Shown piece by piece: positions 54,835 to 62,796 of a DNA stretch of 64,000 bases. A program made the translations under genes and the position numbers. Position 1 is the stretch's first letter; each line of letters begins with the position of its first letter. The stretch spans positions 1,311,910 through 1,375,909 of the forward strand of contig JAHPZH010000002.1 of assembly GCA_019058315.1 (NCBI GenBank), in the 5' to 3' direction. Below the pieces are notes generated by a model. That model made no database searches. It saw nothing but the letters and a program-made list of their open reading frames with translations, and was not told the DNA's origin. Source of the stretch: Candidatus Helarchaeota archaeon (lineage in GTDB: Archaea; Asgardarchaeota; Lokiarchaeia; Helarchaeales; RDOG01).

Positions 54835-55514
54835 ATTGGGGATTTTAAGGGTTTTTTCAATTTTTCAACGATTTCTGGCCAGAAGGGTTCGGTAAATTCA
54901 CCCTTATATTTAATTTTAGTACGTTTCAATTCAATTGCACCTTCACCTGGACAAGCATGTACACATGCTCCACAATAAATGCACTTATCTTTATCCACCT
55001 CAACCTTTTGAGCTTTCTCCCAACCTTTTTCAGCTTTTGGAATTGTTATAGCTCCCGTGGGACAAACCACATAACAAGTGCTGCAGCCACCAGGACAATA
55101 CTCAGTGTGAAATTCAATTTCCCCCTCAAAATAAGATTTTGCTTTTCTACCCTCCTCTTTAAGATCAACCAATTCCATATCTAGCTTAGGAAGTGCCTTT
55201 TGATCAACTAATTGAAGCTTTTTTTCACCATCGATCTTAAGCGATAATGCTCCAAATGGACATAGATGATCGCAGGTACCACAAAGTGAACATTTTTCTT
55301 TATCAATTATCACTGAGGGTACTATTGTTTGGTGCCTTGAATGAGCACCGACTGGTCCACGGAAAATTGCCTCCTTTGGACAAACAATTCTGCAAGTATT
55401 GCATCCTGTACACTGATTTAAATCGTGAATAAGTTCAATATTCATTGTTAATAATCTAAGTTTTACTTTTTGTTCATTTTCGTCGATTATTCGGGTTAAT
55501 TTAGGAACACTCAT
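54828..55514 (-). CDS. Polyferredoxin with four [4Fe-4S] motifs (FwdF-like)
   Basis: The 228-residue protein has four CxxCxxCxxxCP-type clusters: CTGCNTCRIVCP, CSLCGTCDHLCP, a variant CPGGCSTCYVVCP, and CIYCGACVHACP. It resembles half of FwdF, the polyferredoxin that carries electrons within the formylmethanofuran dehydrogenase complex. Its start overlaps the stop of the upstream ferredoxin gene by 4 bp (ATGA), so they are translationally coupled. The fwdD/fwdB genes lie 2 kb away on the other strand. Other oxidoreductase complexes are possible users. Confidence 0.8.
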   Translation of the reverse strand: MSVPKLTRIIDENEQKVKLRLLTMNIELIHDLNQCTGCNTCRIVCPKEAIFRGPVGAHSRHQTIVPSVIIDKEKCSLCGTCDHLCPFGALSLKIDGEKKLQLVDQKALPKLDMELVDLKEEGRKAKSYFEGEIEFHTEYCPGGCSTCYVVCPTGAITIPKAEKGWEKAQKVEVDKDKCIYCGACVHACPGEGAIELKRTKIKYKGEFTEPFWPEIVEKLKKPLKSPIK

Positions 55515-55765
55515 TCTTTCTCCTCCTTTATTTCAATGTGGATTGCGTCTTGTGAACACGCCTCTAAACACACACCGCAACCATCGCAAAGGTCGGGATT
55601 TTCGATAACTGCATGCCCATTTTTAATTACAATAATAAGATCTTTCTCACCCTTTTCGATAGCTTGCGCATTAATAGGACATGCGGTGTGACAGTCCCCA
55701 CATCCGGTGCATTTCCGAAGTAAGATAATTGGTTTATAAATTCGGATTATTTCTGTCTCCGACAT
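55511..55765 (-). CDS. Two-cluster ferredoxin (FwdG-like)
   Basis: The 84-residue protein (from ATG 55765; AGGTGA lies six bases upstream, so the track's GTG start at 55774 is part of that site) has two [4Fe-4S] motifs, CTGCGDCHTACP and CDGCGVCLEAC. The last Cys of the second motif is followed by Ser instead of Pro. Such ferredoxins pair with FwdF. It is coupled to the polyferredoxin gene by a 4-bp overlap. Confidence 0.85.
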   Translation of the reverse strand: MSETEIIRIYKPIILLRKCTGCGDCHTACPINAQAIEKGEKDLIIVIKNGHAVIENPDLCDGCGVCLEACSQDAIHIEIKEEKE

Positions 55766-55985
55766 AGTAATCACCTAAAATTTGACTCAATTAAACAATT
55801 TCAAATAATTATATAATTATTTTTATTAGCTGTATTTTTCATTCATTTTAAAATAATAAAGATTTCTCTCTTTCCAATCTTAAAATAAGGAAAACGAATA
55901 GGACGTAGTCTTACTTCTAACCAGACCTCTTTTTTGATTTTTTCGCGTTATTTTAGTCTATTAAAAAAATAGAGAAATATTGATA

Positions 55986-56132
55986 TTAACCCGTATTCCA
56001 AGCTTCACTTTTTAATAAATCTCTTACTGCTACCCTAATTGCTTCACTACGATTCGGATATCTTTTTTGCTGGACTAATTTCTCGAGGTCTTGAATATAT
56101 GTATCTGGCAAATGTAGAGTTACTAATTTCAT
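55986..56132 (-). CDS. Ribbon-helix-helix DNA-binding protein (48 residues)
   Basis: This gene is too short for the ORF track. Read on the minus strand it encodes MKLVTLHLPDTYIQDLEKLV, then QQKRYPNRSEAIRVAVRDLL and KSEAWNTG. A short strand (VTLHLP), a helix, the NRSEAIR turn and a second helix make the CopG/NikR-type ribbon-helix-helix fold, which binds DNA as a dimer. A plausible AAGGCGAT ribosome-binding site lies upstream of the ATG. It sits between the ferredoxin operon and a third ferredoxin gene, so it may control electron-transfer or C1 genes; no site for it is identified. Confidence 0.85.
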   Translation of the reverse strand: MKLVTLHLPDTYIQDLEKLVQQKRYPNRSEAIRVAVRDLLKSEAWNTG

Positions 56133-56369
56133 TCATATCGCCTTTTTCTAATTGCATTATTATCTTAATTCTGTATTACTGACAGACTTTTTCTTATATT
56201 TTTGTAAGGAATATCCGGATATCATCGAAATAATTTATGCCTTTTCTATATACATTAGAATTTTAAGAAATGAAAACATTAAAATAAAAAATTTTCATGT
56301 TTATTTAGAATCTAACTATAAAATGGTTATTGCAAAGAGGAAATTTTTGTAATATCAAGAGGTTATGAC

Positions 56370-56624
56370 TTGTCGACATTTGAGATTAAAGTAGATAATA
56401 GTAAATGCACTGGCTGCTCTCTTTGCATAAATACATGTCCAATTAACCTCGAAATTGAACCTCAGTTAAAATATGGTGAATCACCTAAAACAGACAAAGT
56501 AATCTTCAGATTAATCAACGGGAAATGTAGAGTCCTAAATCCCCAATTATGTGAAAATAAACAGTTTAAGTGTAACCTTTGTGAAGTGATTTGTACAGGT
56601 AAAGCTATAACTCTTATTACATAA
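56370..56624 (+). CDS. Ferredoxin-like protein, 84 residues
   Basis: The start is TTG 56370, with GAGGTT upstream. The first cluster motif is CTGCSLCINTCP. The second is atypical: a Cys in LCENKQFKCNLCEVIC, giving C-x7-C-x2-C-x3-C instead of C-x2-C-x2-C-x3-C. An insert of about 20 residues lies between the two. It probably binds one standard and one unusual [4Fe-4S] cluster. It stands alone upstream of the small membrane protein. Confidence 0.8.
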   Translation: MSTFEIKVDNSKCTGCSLCINTCPINLEIEPQLKYGESPKTDKVIFRLINGKCRVLNPQLCENKQFKCNLCEVICTGKAITLIT

Positions 56625-56754
56625 TTAAAAATTTTATATAAACCTAAAAATAGTAATTGTGGTTTTAAACTGCTATTAAGTTAATTAAAATTAATTGTTT
56701 TTTTTTTAAATTTAATTAAAAATTAATCTGATATTTTAGATAGTTTTATTAAGC

Positions 56755-56770
56755 GAAGTTTTTAATATAA
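56755..56770 (+). promoter_or_regulatory. Promoter of the 91-residue membrane protein gene
   Basis: GAAGTTTTTAATATAA reads as a BRE-like purine stretch followed by a TATA-like box (TTTAATATAA, 56761-56770). Transcription would begin about 25 bp later, near 56793, giving a leader of some 25 nt that contains GGAGGT at 56805-56810. The strong ribosome-binding site suggests high expression. Confidence 0.5.
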
Positions 56771-56817
56771 AGTTACAACTCAGAAAAATATTTGATAATT
56801 GAATGGAGGTATGGTTT

Positions 56818-57093
56818 ATGGCTTCTAAAGCAGCAGTTGTTGCTCTTTCATGGGTAGCTTTCGGATGCATCGCACTAGGTATGGCTCTAACAGCAGTTGG
56901 AAATATGATGAACAGAAACCGAATTGACGATGTTATATTTTTCCAGTTTTGGATAAGCTATTTTATTGGATTTATTTTGCTATTATCAATGCCAGGTGCT
57001 CCTTTGGTTTCATTGGGATTATTTGTTTTAGGTGCTGGGCTTGTAATCTTACTAGTTGGGGCAATATTAGCTAGTACATCAGAGTCGATTTAA
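56818..57093 (+). CDS. Small three-helix membrane protein
   Basis: The protein has 91 residues from ATG 56818 (MASKAAVVALSWVAFGCIALG); the track's ATG 56803 would absorb the GGAGGT motif, so it is rejected. Three hydrophobic helices (about 4-25, 36-54 and 61-84) are joined by a short NRNRIDD loop. I recognise no family. Its clear promoter, perfect ribosome-binding site and T-tract terminator mark it as an independent transcription unit between the ferredoxin and the fwd genes. Confidence 0.65.
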   Translation: MASKAAVVALSWVAFGCIALGMALTAVGNMMNRNRIDDVIFFQFWISYFIGFILLLSMPGAPLVSLGLFVLGAGLVILLVGAILASTSESI

Positions 57094-57106
57094 AAAAAGC
57101 AATATT

Positions 57107-57117
57107 CTTTTTTTTTT
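57107..57117 (+). terminator. T-tract terminator after the small membrane protein gene
   Basis: A run of ten T (CTTTTTTTTTT) starts 14 bp after the stop codon, preceded by A-rich sequence. Archaeal RNA polymerase terminates at such tracts without a strong hairpin. The fwdD gene begins 247 bp later. Confidence 0.55.
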
Positions 57118-57363
57118 ATTTCTTAAAAAAATAGTTAAATTTTATATTTAATTAGTATATTTATCTATTTTTTATTCGATTTCATTTGTATCTTTATAAT
57201 CTTATTTTTTATTATTGGGATTAATTTTTAAAATATACAATCGTATAAAAAAATTGACAAAAAATTAAAAAGAAAATTCGTAAATTGGATATTAATTTAT
57301 AGTTTTAACCCAATGACCAAAAAATTTGAGTTTGGGTTTAAAAATCATTTTGGAGTTTATAAT

Positions 57364-57753
57364 ATGCTTGATGTAATCTTAATGTCGGGCAGAACAATAA
57401 ATCAAGGCAGATCTCTAGAAGGTGGTAAACTTGGTGATGAAGCAATCATTGCCACCGGTTCAGTTTTCATGGATCAAGAAGATATGAAAGCTATGAAAAT
57501 TTTAACGGGAACTTTAGTAAAAGTAAAGACCGAATTTGGGGAAATAGTTGTTCGTGCTCGAACTAGTCCTGAACAACCTCACAAAGGTATTATTTTTATC
57601 CCTATGGGGATTTATGCTAATGCTGTAATAGATCCAGAAACAAATTCTACAGGAATGCCGACATTTAAAGGAATAAAAGCAACTGTAGAGCGAGTTGTTG
57701 GGGAAAAAGTTTTAACCCCTGCTGAGATTATTGCAAATTATAAAGCGGAGTGA
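57364..57753 (+). CDS. fwdD: Formylmethanofuran dehydrogenase subunit D
   Basis: FwdD is the small molybdopterin-dinucleotide-binding subunit of formylmethanofuran dehydrogenase. The ORF reads MLDVILMSGRTINQGRSLEGGK, then LTGTLVKVKTEFGEIVVRA, then the signature IFIPMGIYANAVIDPETNSTGMPTFKG. The track starts at 57313, but the family starts right at the ILxxGRTIxQG strand. ATG 57364, preceded by GGAG at nine bases, gives 129 residues. fwdB follows after 5 bp. FwdA and FwdC are not in this window. Confidence 0.93.
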   Translation: MLDVILMSGRTINQGRSLEGGKLGDEAIIATGSVFMDQEDMKAMKILTGTLVKVKTEFGEIVVRARTSPEQPHKGIIFIPMGIYANAVIDPETNSTGMPTFKGIKATVERVVGEKVLTPAEIIANYKAE

Positions 57754-57758
57754 GTAAA

Positions 57759-59069
57759 ATGGCTGAAAAAATCATATCCGATGTGACTTGTGCCTTTTGT
57801 GGTGCATTGTGTGATGATTTAGAAGTAGTAATTAAGGATAATAAGATTATAGAAACTCGAAATGCTTGCACGATAAGTACAGCAAAATTATTTGCATGTA
57901 ATAATTGGGAACACCGTATTACCAAACCATCTGAAAGGGTAAATGGAGAAATCAAAGAAATTAAGCTTGAAGAAGCCATAAATAAAACAGCTAAAATTTT
58001 AGTCGATGCAGAAAGACCGCTCCTGTATGGGTGGGCCAACACTGACAATGTTGCCATTGGTCTAGGTGTTGAGCTTGCGGAATTAGTTGGTGGAGTTTTT
58101 GACAATACTGCTACGGTATGTCATGGACCAAGTATTTTAGCAGAACAAGATGTAGGTGTTTCGACTACAACTCTTGGAGATGTAAAAAGTAGAGCCGATA
58201 TGATTCTATTCTGGGGTTGCAACCCTATGGCAGCTCATCCAAGACATTTAGCACGTTATTCCATTTTTCCCCGTGGATTTTTTAGAGATAAAGGAGTCAA
58301 AGAAAGAGAAATGATTGTCATTGATCCACGATATACCGATACAGCTAAAATTGCAGATAAATTTATAAAAGTCGAGCCCAACAAAGATTATGAATTAATG
58401 AGTGCAATTAGAGCTGTCTTAAACGGATTAGAACTAAAAGAGGAAGTAATCGCTGGGGTAACTAAAGAAGATATTATTGAACTTGCTGAAAAACTTAAAA
58501 AATGTAGTTTTGGAATAATTTTCTTCGGATTAGGACTTACTATGAGTAGTGCAAAGCATAGAAATATAGATATTGCTATTTCTCTTACTAGACAATTAAA
58601 TAAATATACCAAATGGCTTATTATGCCAATGCGGGGACATTGGAATGTAACAGGCTCCAATACTGTTCCAACATGGCATATTGGGTATCCATTTTGTATT
58701 GATTTTTCATTAGGTTATCCACGATATGGTCCTGGAGAATATTCTTCAAATGATCTATTATATAAAGGGGAATGCGATGCAGCATTAGTTGTAGCCTCAG
58801 ATCCTGCTGGAAATTTCCCAAAAAAGTCCGTTAAGAACCTTGCAAAAATCCCTGTAGTAACTATTGACCCTCATCATACTCCAACAACTGAATTAGCACA
58901 AATTCTAATTCCCGCAGCAGTAGTTGGAATAGAAACAAGTGGTACTGGGTATCGTATGGATCATGTTCCACTTCATTTGAAAAAGTTGATTGAACCCCCT
59001 GAAGGAAATCTACCAGATGCTGAAATTCTGCGAAAAATCATAGATGCAGTTAAAAAACTGCAAAAATAA
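57759..59069 (+). CDS. fwdB: Formylmethanofuran dehydrogenase subunit B
   Basis: FwdB is the catalytic tungsten/molybdenum subunit that reduces CO2 to formate for formylmethanofuran. The N-terminal [4Fe-4S] site is CAFCGALCDDL with a later NACTIS Cys. The metal-ligand Cys lies in TVCHGPSILAEQD at about residue 118, and FWGCNPMAAHPRH and MPMRGHWNVTG follow. No in-frame TGA occurs, so this is the Cys, not the selenocysteine, form. The start ATG 57759 follows GGAGTGA; the track's GTG 57750 overlaps that motif. It forms an operon with fwdD. Confidence 0.94.
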   Translation: MAEKIISDVTCAFCGALCDDLEVVIKDNKIIETRNACTISTAKLFACNNWEHRITKPSERVNGEIKEIKLEEAINKTAKILVDAERPLLYGWANTDNVAIGLGVELAELVGGVFDNTATVCHGPSILAEQDVGVSTTTLGDVKSRADMILFWGCNPMAAHPRHLARYSIFPRGFFRDKGVKEREMIVIDPRYTDTAKIADKFIKVEPNKDYELMSAIRAVLNGLELKEEVIAGVTKEDIIELAEKLKKCSFGIIFFGLGLTMSSAKHRNIDIAISLTRQLNKYTKWLIMPMRGHWNVTGSNTVPTWHIGYPFCIDFSLGYPRYGPGEYSSNDLLYKGECDAALVVASDPAGNFPKKSVKNLAKIPVVTIDPHHTPTTELAQILIPAAVVGIETSGTGYRMDHVPLHLKKLIEPPEGNLPDAEILRKIIDAVKKLQK

Positions 59070-59131
59070 ATCTTATAAACTCAAATTTCTCTATCTTTTT
59101 ATTGAATTATAAATAAATAGTGTTAGAATTA

Positions 59132-59908
59132 TTATGATTGATATTTCTCTATAAATTTCTTTGTTCCTATTTTTTTCTCCGTAGTTCCTGCTGCATTAAT
59201 TTCTGATGCTTCGTTTTCTATAATCATTCCATCTTTTAATGTGGAATCTTGACATTTTTTAAAACAAGCTTTAATCATTGACATTGTAGGAGGGTTTTTT
59301 TTCGATAAAGTCGTAGCAAAGTCTAGTCCTTCTTTATACATTTCCTCTTTTGTCTCAAATGTTTTAGTAACCAAACCAAATTTATCAGCTAACTCCCATT
59401 TAATATGTTCACCGGTCATTAAAATATATCTTGCATCAGAATCACGACAAATTTTTGTAGTAATTGTCATACCTCCATGTGTTGGAAACATAAAATTATA
59501 GTTAATTTCTGGAAGACAAAAGGCAACATCTTTTAGAACAAATCTAAAATCACATGCAAAGGGTACGAGACAACCAATCCCTATGGCATATTTTTGAACC
59601 AAACAAATTGTTGGTATGGTCATATAATATATGAGTCTAATGAACTCTTGTCCAACACTTCTATAAATATTCAAAACTTCCATGCCTGAACTCATTTCTT
59701 TTAAATGAAATCCTGCGGAAAATGTGTCTCCATTTGCTTGAATAAGTAGCGCACGAATATTCGAGTCATTTTTGACTTTAAGTAGAGCATCTCGAAGCGC
59801 TACGACTTGTTCTTTATCGAATAAATTCATTTTTCCGTTATTGAGCGTAATTCGAGCAACTTTACGAATTTTTTCATAAATTACTTTTTCAGAACTTTTT
59901 TCACTCAT
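59132..59908 (-). CDS. Crotonase-family protein lacking one catalytic glutamate
   Basis: The protein is about 258 residues. It has the crotonase oxyanion segments GDTFSAGFHLKEM and VQKYAIGIGCLVPFACD, and the first catalytic Glu in FCLPEINYNFMFP. At the position of the second Glu it has Tyr or nearby residues (SDARYILMTGEH). This is the opposite loss to the crotonase at 31229-32029. It could be an enoyl-CoA isomerase or another acyl-CoA enzyme. GTG 59917 is an alternative start. It converges on fwdB. Confidence 0.85.
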   Translation of the reverse strand: MSEKSSEKVIYEKIRKVARITLNNGKMNLFDKEQVVALRDALLKVKNDSNIRALLIQANGDTFSAGFHLKEMSSGMEVLNIYRSVGQEFIRLIYYMTIPTICLVQKYAIGIGCLVPFACDFRFVLKDVAFCLPEINYNFMFPTHGGMTITTKICRDSDARYILMTGEHIKWELADKFGLVTKTFETKEEMYKEGLDFATTLSKKNPPTMSMIKACFKKCQDSTLKDGMIIENEASEINAAGTTEKKIGTKKFIEKYQS

Positions 59909-60010
59909 AATTTTCACTTCAATAGGTAAAATAATATTAATTATAAATAAAGAAACAGTAATTTAATTCTAATTTTAAATTTTTTTAATAACTAGAAATG
60001 AGGTTTGTTT

Positions 60011-60568
60011 TTGGCAAGAGAATACTACATGATGATTGAATTACGAGAACACGCAGAACCAATAACACAAGACGAACTTGATAGTATTCTTGAAAAACAT
60101 TATGAATTTATAAATTCGGGTGGAGCTGGGGGTAGATGGGAAACATTTGTAACTGAACCCGATCTAAAAAAGGGATTAATTCTTGGAGTCTATGTTGGGG
60201 CTAAAGGTTCTAATGGTGAACAATTAAAATTAAGCCACAAAAATCTCGAAAAAGTAAATTTAGAAAACATATTCTTACAATATGGGGATTTAGTCGGTGT
60301 TCTTTGCAGAAAACAAAGTTTAAAAGATAGTAGTCTTGAAGGAAGCTTACTTACGGATTCAGACTTTTCAGGATCTAATTTTGAAAATGCAAATTTAACT
60401 AATGCAGATTTCTCAAGATCTAGAATGGTTCATTGTAACTTTAAAAATGCCAATCTCACTGGAACAGACCTTGAAGATGTAGATTTAACAGGTTCTGACC
60501 TTCGTGGCGCAATGATTGATGGTACTAGTTTTAAGAATACAATAATGAAAGATATTTTAAAGGATTAA
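60011..60568 (+). CDS. Pentapeptide-repeat protein
   Basis: The protein is about 185 residues from TTG 60011; the track's TTG 60005 directly abuts the GAGGT motif and is less likely. From about residue 75 to the end it follows the A(D/N)LxX pentapeptide rule: SNFENANLTNADFSRSRM, NANLTGTDLEDVDLTGSDLRGA. This forms a right-handed beta helix. The N-terminal 70 residues, with GGAGGRWETFVTE, form a separate small domain. Function is unknown; such helices often mediate binding. Confidence 0.85.
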   Translation: MAREYYMMIELREHAEPITQDELDSILEKHYEFINSGGAGGRWETFVTEPDLKKGLILGVYVGAKGSNGEQLKLSHKNLEKVNLENIFLQYGDLVGVLCRKQSLKDSSLEGSLLTDSDFSGSNFENANLTNADFSRSRMVHCNFKNANLTGTDLEDVDLTGSDLRGAMIDGTSFKNTIMKDILKD

Positions 60569-60602
60569 ATAGAGAAATTTTATTTTTAATTGGACAAATT
60601 GA

Positions 60603-61613
60603 TTAAACATTTGCTCGTTCAAAAAATTTTATTAATTCTTCTTGTAACTGAGCAAATTTTGGATATTTAACCTTAATTTTGTAAATATTCATCCCGACTA
60701 AATTTTTAATATCTTTATCATGATTTGAAATCTTAATTTTATTAATAATTTCATCTACTATTAGAAAATCAGCTTGAAATTGCGTATAATGAATTATACA
60801 AGTTCCTTTTTTAATTTTTATAAAATTACGAAATACATTATTTGCATCCCTTTTTCTAAAATTCCATGTTTTTTGGCGATACTCATTTTCAATCTCTTTC
60901 AAAGCCTCTATTTCCGAATCTTTAAGGTCATCTTCAACTAATTTAGTTTTCAAAGTGGTTTCATAAGCGTTTTTCAATCCTGATATTGCTTCATCAACAG
61001 CTATTTGACGATTTAACTCTTTATTGAGTGTTGTAATATTTTTTTCTAATTGGTTTTCCACTAAATCTTTAAATTTATTGCTAGGAACGTTTAAAATTTT
61101 GGAAAATTTTTCATAATCAAAATCTAGAAGTATATTACCAACCATTACGCCTGCATTTTCAATCGAAACTGCGCCATTTCCTGAAATTTTTTTGTTATTT
61201 ATTTGAATTTCATTAAAAACTATTTTGGAATTCAGATTTAAATCCTTTAAGAATTGGTTTGGCCCTTTTAGAGCAATTGAGTATAAATTTTTAATAGGCG
61301 ATGGGAATCCAAATCCGTTAAGAATTACATTATAAAATACTTGATCTTTTTCTAAAAGGACTAGTCCTCCCCCTGCCAATCGTCTTACTAATGCAATTTT
61401 ATTTTTTCCACAAAAATCTAAATTTACTTCTTGATAAAAATTCTGATGATATCCACAACTTATTGAACTTTTATTTGTTGTAGTTAAAAGAATAATATTA
61501 GTTTGTGGAGTCTTGGAAATTTCCAAAGCTAACGCATGATATATAGCTTGAACTCGAATAGGTTCTAAATTCTTTAATATAACTAAACGCCACTTTGCTT
61601 TTTCAGAAAGCAT
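60603..61613 (-). CDS. Lipoate-protein ligase A-type enzyme
   Basis: The protein, about 336 residues, shows the LplA fold: ISCGYHQNFYQEVNLDFC, the RRLAGGGLVLLEKDQVFYNVI substrate loop (RRxSGGG with Ala for Ser) and the catalytic Lys in NNKKISGNGAVS. The C-terminal 110 residues resemble the accessory domain needed for lipoate adenylation. It attaches lipoyl groups to carrier proteins, and the carrier gene next to it (61685-62113) is the obvious target. ATG 61613 is chosen over the track's TTG 61619. The neighbourhood suggests a sulfur-metabolism LplA (sLplA). Confidence 0.88.
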   Translation of the reverse strand: MLSEKAKWRLVILKNLEPIRVQAIYHALALEISKTPQTNIILLTTTNKSSISCGYHQNFYQEVNLDFCGKNKIALVRRLAGGGLVLLEKDQVFYNVILNGFGFPSPIKNLYSIALKGPNQFLKDLNLNSKIVFNEIQINNKKISGNGAVSIENAGVMVGNILLDFDYEKFSKILNVPSNKFKDLVENQLEKNITTLNKELNRQIAVDEAISGLKNAYETTLKTKLVEDDLKDSEIEALKEIENEYRQKTWNFRKRDANNVFRNFIKIKKGTCIIHYTQFQADFLIVDEIINKIKISNHDKDIKNLVGMNIYKIKVKYPKFAQLQEELIKFFERANV

Positions 61614-61684
61614 TTTCAAGTCAGATTATTTTTTTTAAATTAGTACAAAATTTTAAAAAATAAAAAAAAAGCGATAGTTTTTAG

Positions 61685-62113
61685 TTATTCTTTTTTGACA
61701 TTTTTGGCAATTTCTTCTTTTACCCAAGCTTGAAAATCCGGATTGTTCACTCGAAATAAATCATTTAACTCATCTTTATTATCTGGTTTTATTTTACAAA
61801 TCCAACCTTCACCATAGGGTGAACTATTCATAATAGTTGCATCATCATCAAGTTCTTCATTTGCTTCTGTAACTATGCCATTGACTGGGCCATAAATTCT
61901 ACCTACCCATTTTCCAGATTCAAGACTTGCGAATGGTTTTCCTTTTTTAACTTTTGTATCCTCATCCGGGAGTTCTACATAAATAAACTCCCCTGCAAGC
62001 TGTTGGGCATAATCGGTTACACCTAAAGTTAAAACATCTCCATCATCTCTTACCCAAAAATGATGCTCTGTATAATAAAGATCGTCTGGAAAATCAAATT
62101 CATCAATTTTCAT
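61685..62113 (-). CDS. GcvH-like lipoyl carrier (LbpA-type candidate)
   Basis: From ATG 62113, which follows AGGAGGAG, the protein has 142 residues; the track start at 62134 lies before that site. It fits the GcvH/lipoate-binding fold: YTEHHFWVRDDGDVLTLGVTDYAQ, EFIYVELPDEDTKVKKG, the lipoylation site ASLESGKWVGRI (Lys in ESGK) and IYGPVNGIVTEANEEL...YGEGWICKI. No glycine-cleavage genes are near. DsrH, DsrF and DsrE lie directly upstream and LplA downstream, so a sulfur-carrier role like LbpA of the sHdr pathway is likely; ordinary GcvH remains possible. Confidence 0.85.
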   Translation of the reverse strand: MKIDEFDFPDDLYYTEHHFWVRDDGDVLTLGVTDYAQQLAGEFIYVELPDEDTKVKKGKPFASLESGKWVGRIYGPVNGIVTEANEELDDDATIMNSSPYGEGWICKIKPDNKDELNDLFRVNNPDFQAWVKEEIAKNVKKE

Positions 62114-62124
62114 TACTTCTCCTC

Positions 62125-62424
62125 CTACATACATGATACAATTTTATTTTCAACTACTAAATCTACAAATCCATCATAATCTATGAGCTTAACATAATCA
62201 TTGAGATCTTTTATAGCTCGTGCTTCTAAGTCTGCTTTTAAAGCATAGACCGCAATTCCATTTTTTTTAAATTTATCTATAATGTCTTCTGTAACTATTC
62301 CTTTTTTCGCTGCAATTACTGCATCTTCGATTAATATAACTTTTGAATCACTTGCTTTTTTTAAATTTGAGCACTGTTCCAAATCTCTCGTATTTAAGGG
62401 GGATTTACCCATTACATATAACAT
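62125..62424 (-). CDS. DsrH/TusB-like sulfur-relay protein
   Basis: The 99-residue protein begins MLYVMGKSPLNTRDLEQC and has VILIEDAVIAAKKG, the TusB/DsrH pattern, and ends in ENKIVSCM with a Cys near the C-terminus. GAGGTGATAAA precedes the ATG. DsrH forms the DsrEFH hexamer that passes persulfide sulfur. The gene overlaps none but sits 9 bp from dsrF-like and 11 bp from the lipoyl carrier. Confidence 0.8.
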   Translation of the reverse strand: MLYVMGKSPLNTRDLEQCSNLKKASDSKVILIEDAVIAAKKGIVTEDIIDKFKKNGIAVYALKADLEARAIKDLNDYVKLIDYDGFVDLVVENKIVSCM

Positions 62425-62433
62425 TTTATCACC

Positions 62434-62793
62434 TCAAAACGGAATTATATGATCGAATTGGCTTAAAACTTTTTCAAAATTATCTGGTGTGCACACTTGA
62501 GCATCGATTGTTAATTGATCCACTGTAATATTACGCTCTTTGAGAGATTGTCCGCATACATAGAACTTTTCGATATCCATCTCTTTCAAATCGGGTAATA
62601 CTTGTCCCAATGCTTTCATTTCTATTGCATCAGGTTTCTGATCCTTTAATGCAACAAAAACTCCATCATGTATAAATAAGACTTCAACATCTACTTCAAA
62701 TGAAGCAAGCCCCATAATAGCCCTAATTGCTTCTGCTGCATATACCGTTCCATAAGGGGATTTTCTTATCATAATCAGTACTTTTTTTGGCAT
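62434..62793 (-). CDS. DsrF/TusC-like sulfur-relay protein
   Basis: The 119-residue protein shows KKVLIMIRKSPYGTVYAAEAIRAIMGLASFEVDVEVLFI, the TusC/DsrF core, and IEKFYVCGQSLKERN in the later half. GGAGGTTAAAGT precedes the ATG. It would join DsrE and DsrH in a heterohexamer. It is separated from the DsrE gene by 3 bp. Confidence 0.85.
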   Translation of the reverse strand: MPKKVLIMIRKSPYGTVYAAEAIRAIMGLASFEVDVEVLFIHDGVFVALKDQKPDAIEMKALGQVLPDLKEMDIEKFYVCGQSLKERNITVDQLTIDAQVCTPDNFEKVLSQFDHIIPF

Positions 62794-62796
62794 ACT

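Noticed and set aside
56152-56352. 66-residue plus-strand ORF
   Set aside because: No ribosome-binding site, random aromatic and Ile-rich composition, and partial overlap with the promoter area of the ferredoxin gene.
57759-59069. Selenocysteine form of FwdB
   Set aside because: The metal-ligand position is encoded as Cys in TVCHGP and there is no in-frame TGA.
61685-62113. Glycine cleavage system H protein as the main call
   Set aside because: No gcvT, gcvP or lpd gene is near, and the gene is embedded among dsrEFH and lplA; kept only as an alternative.
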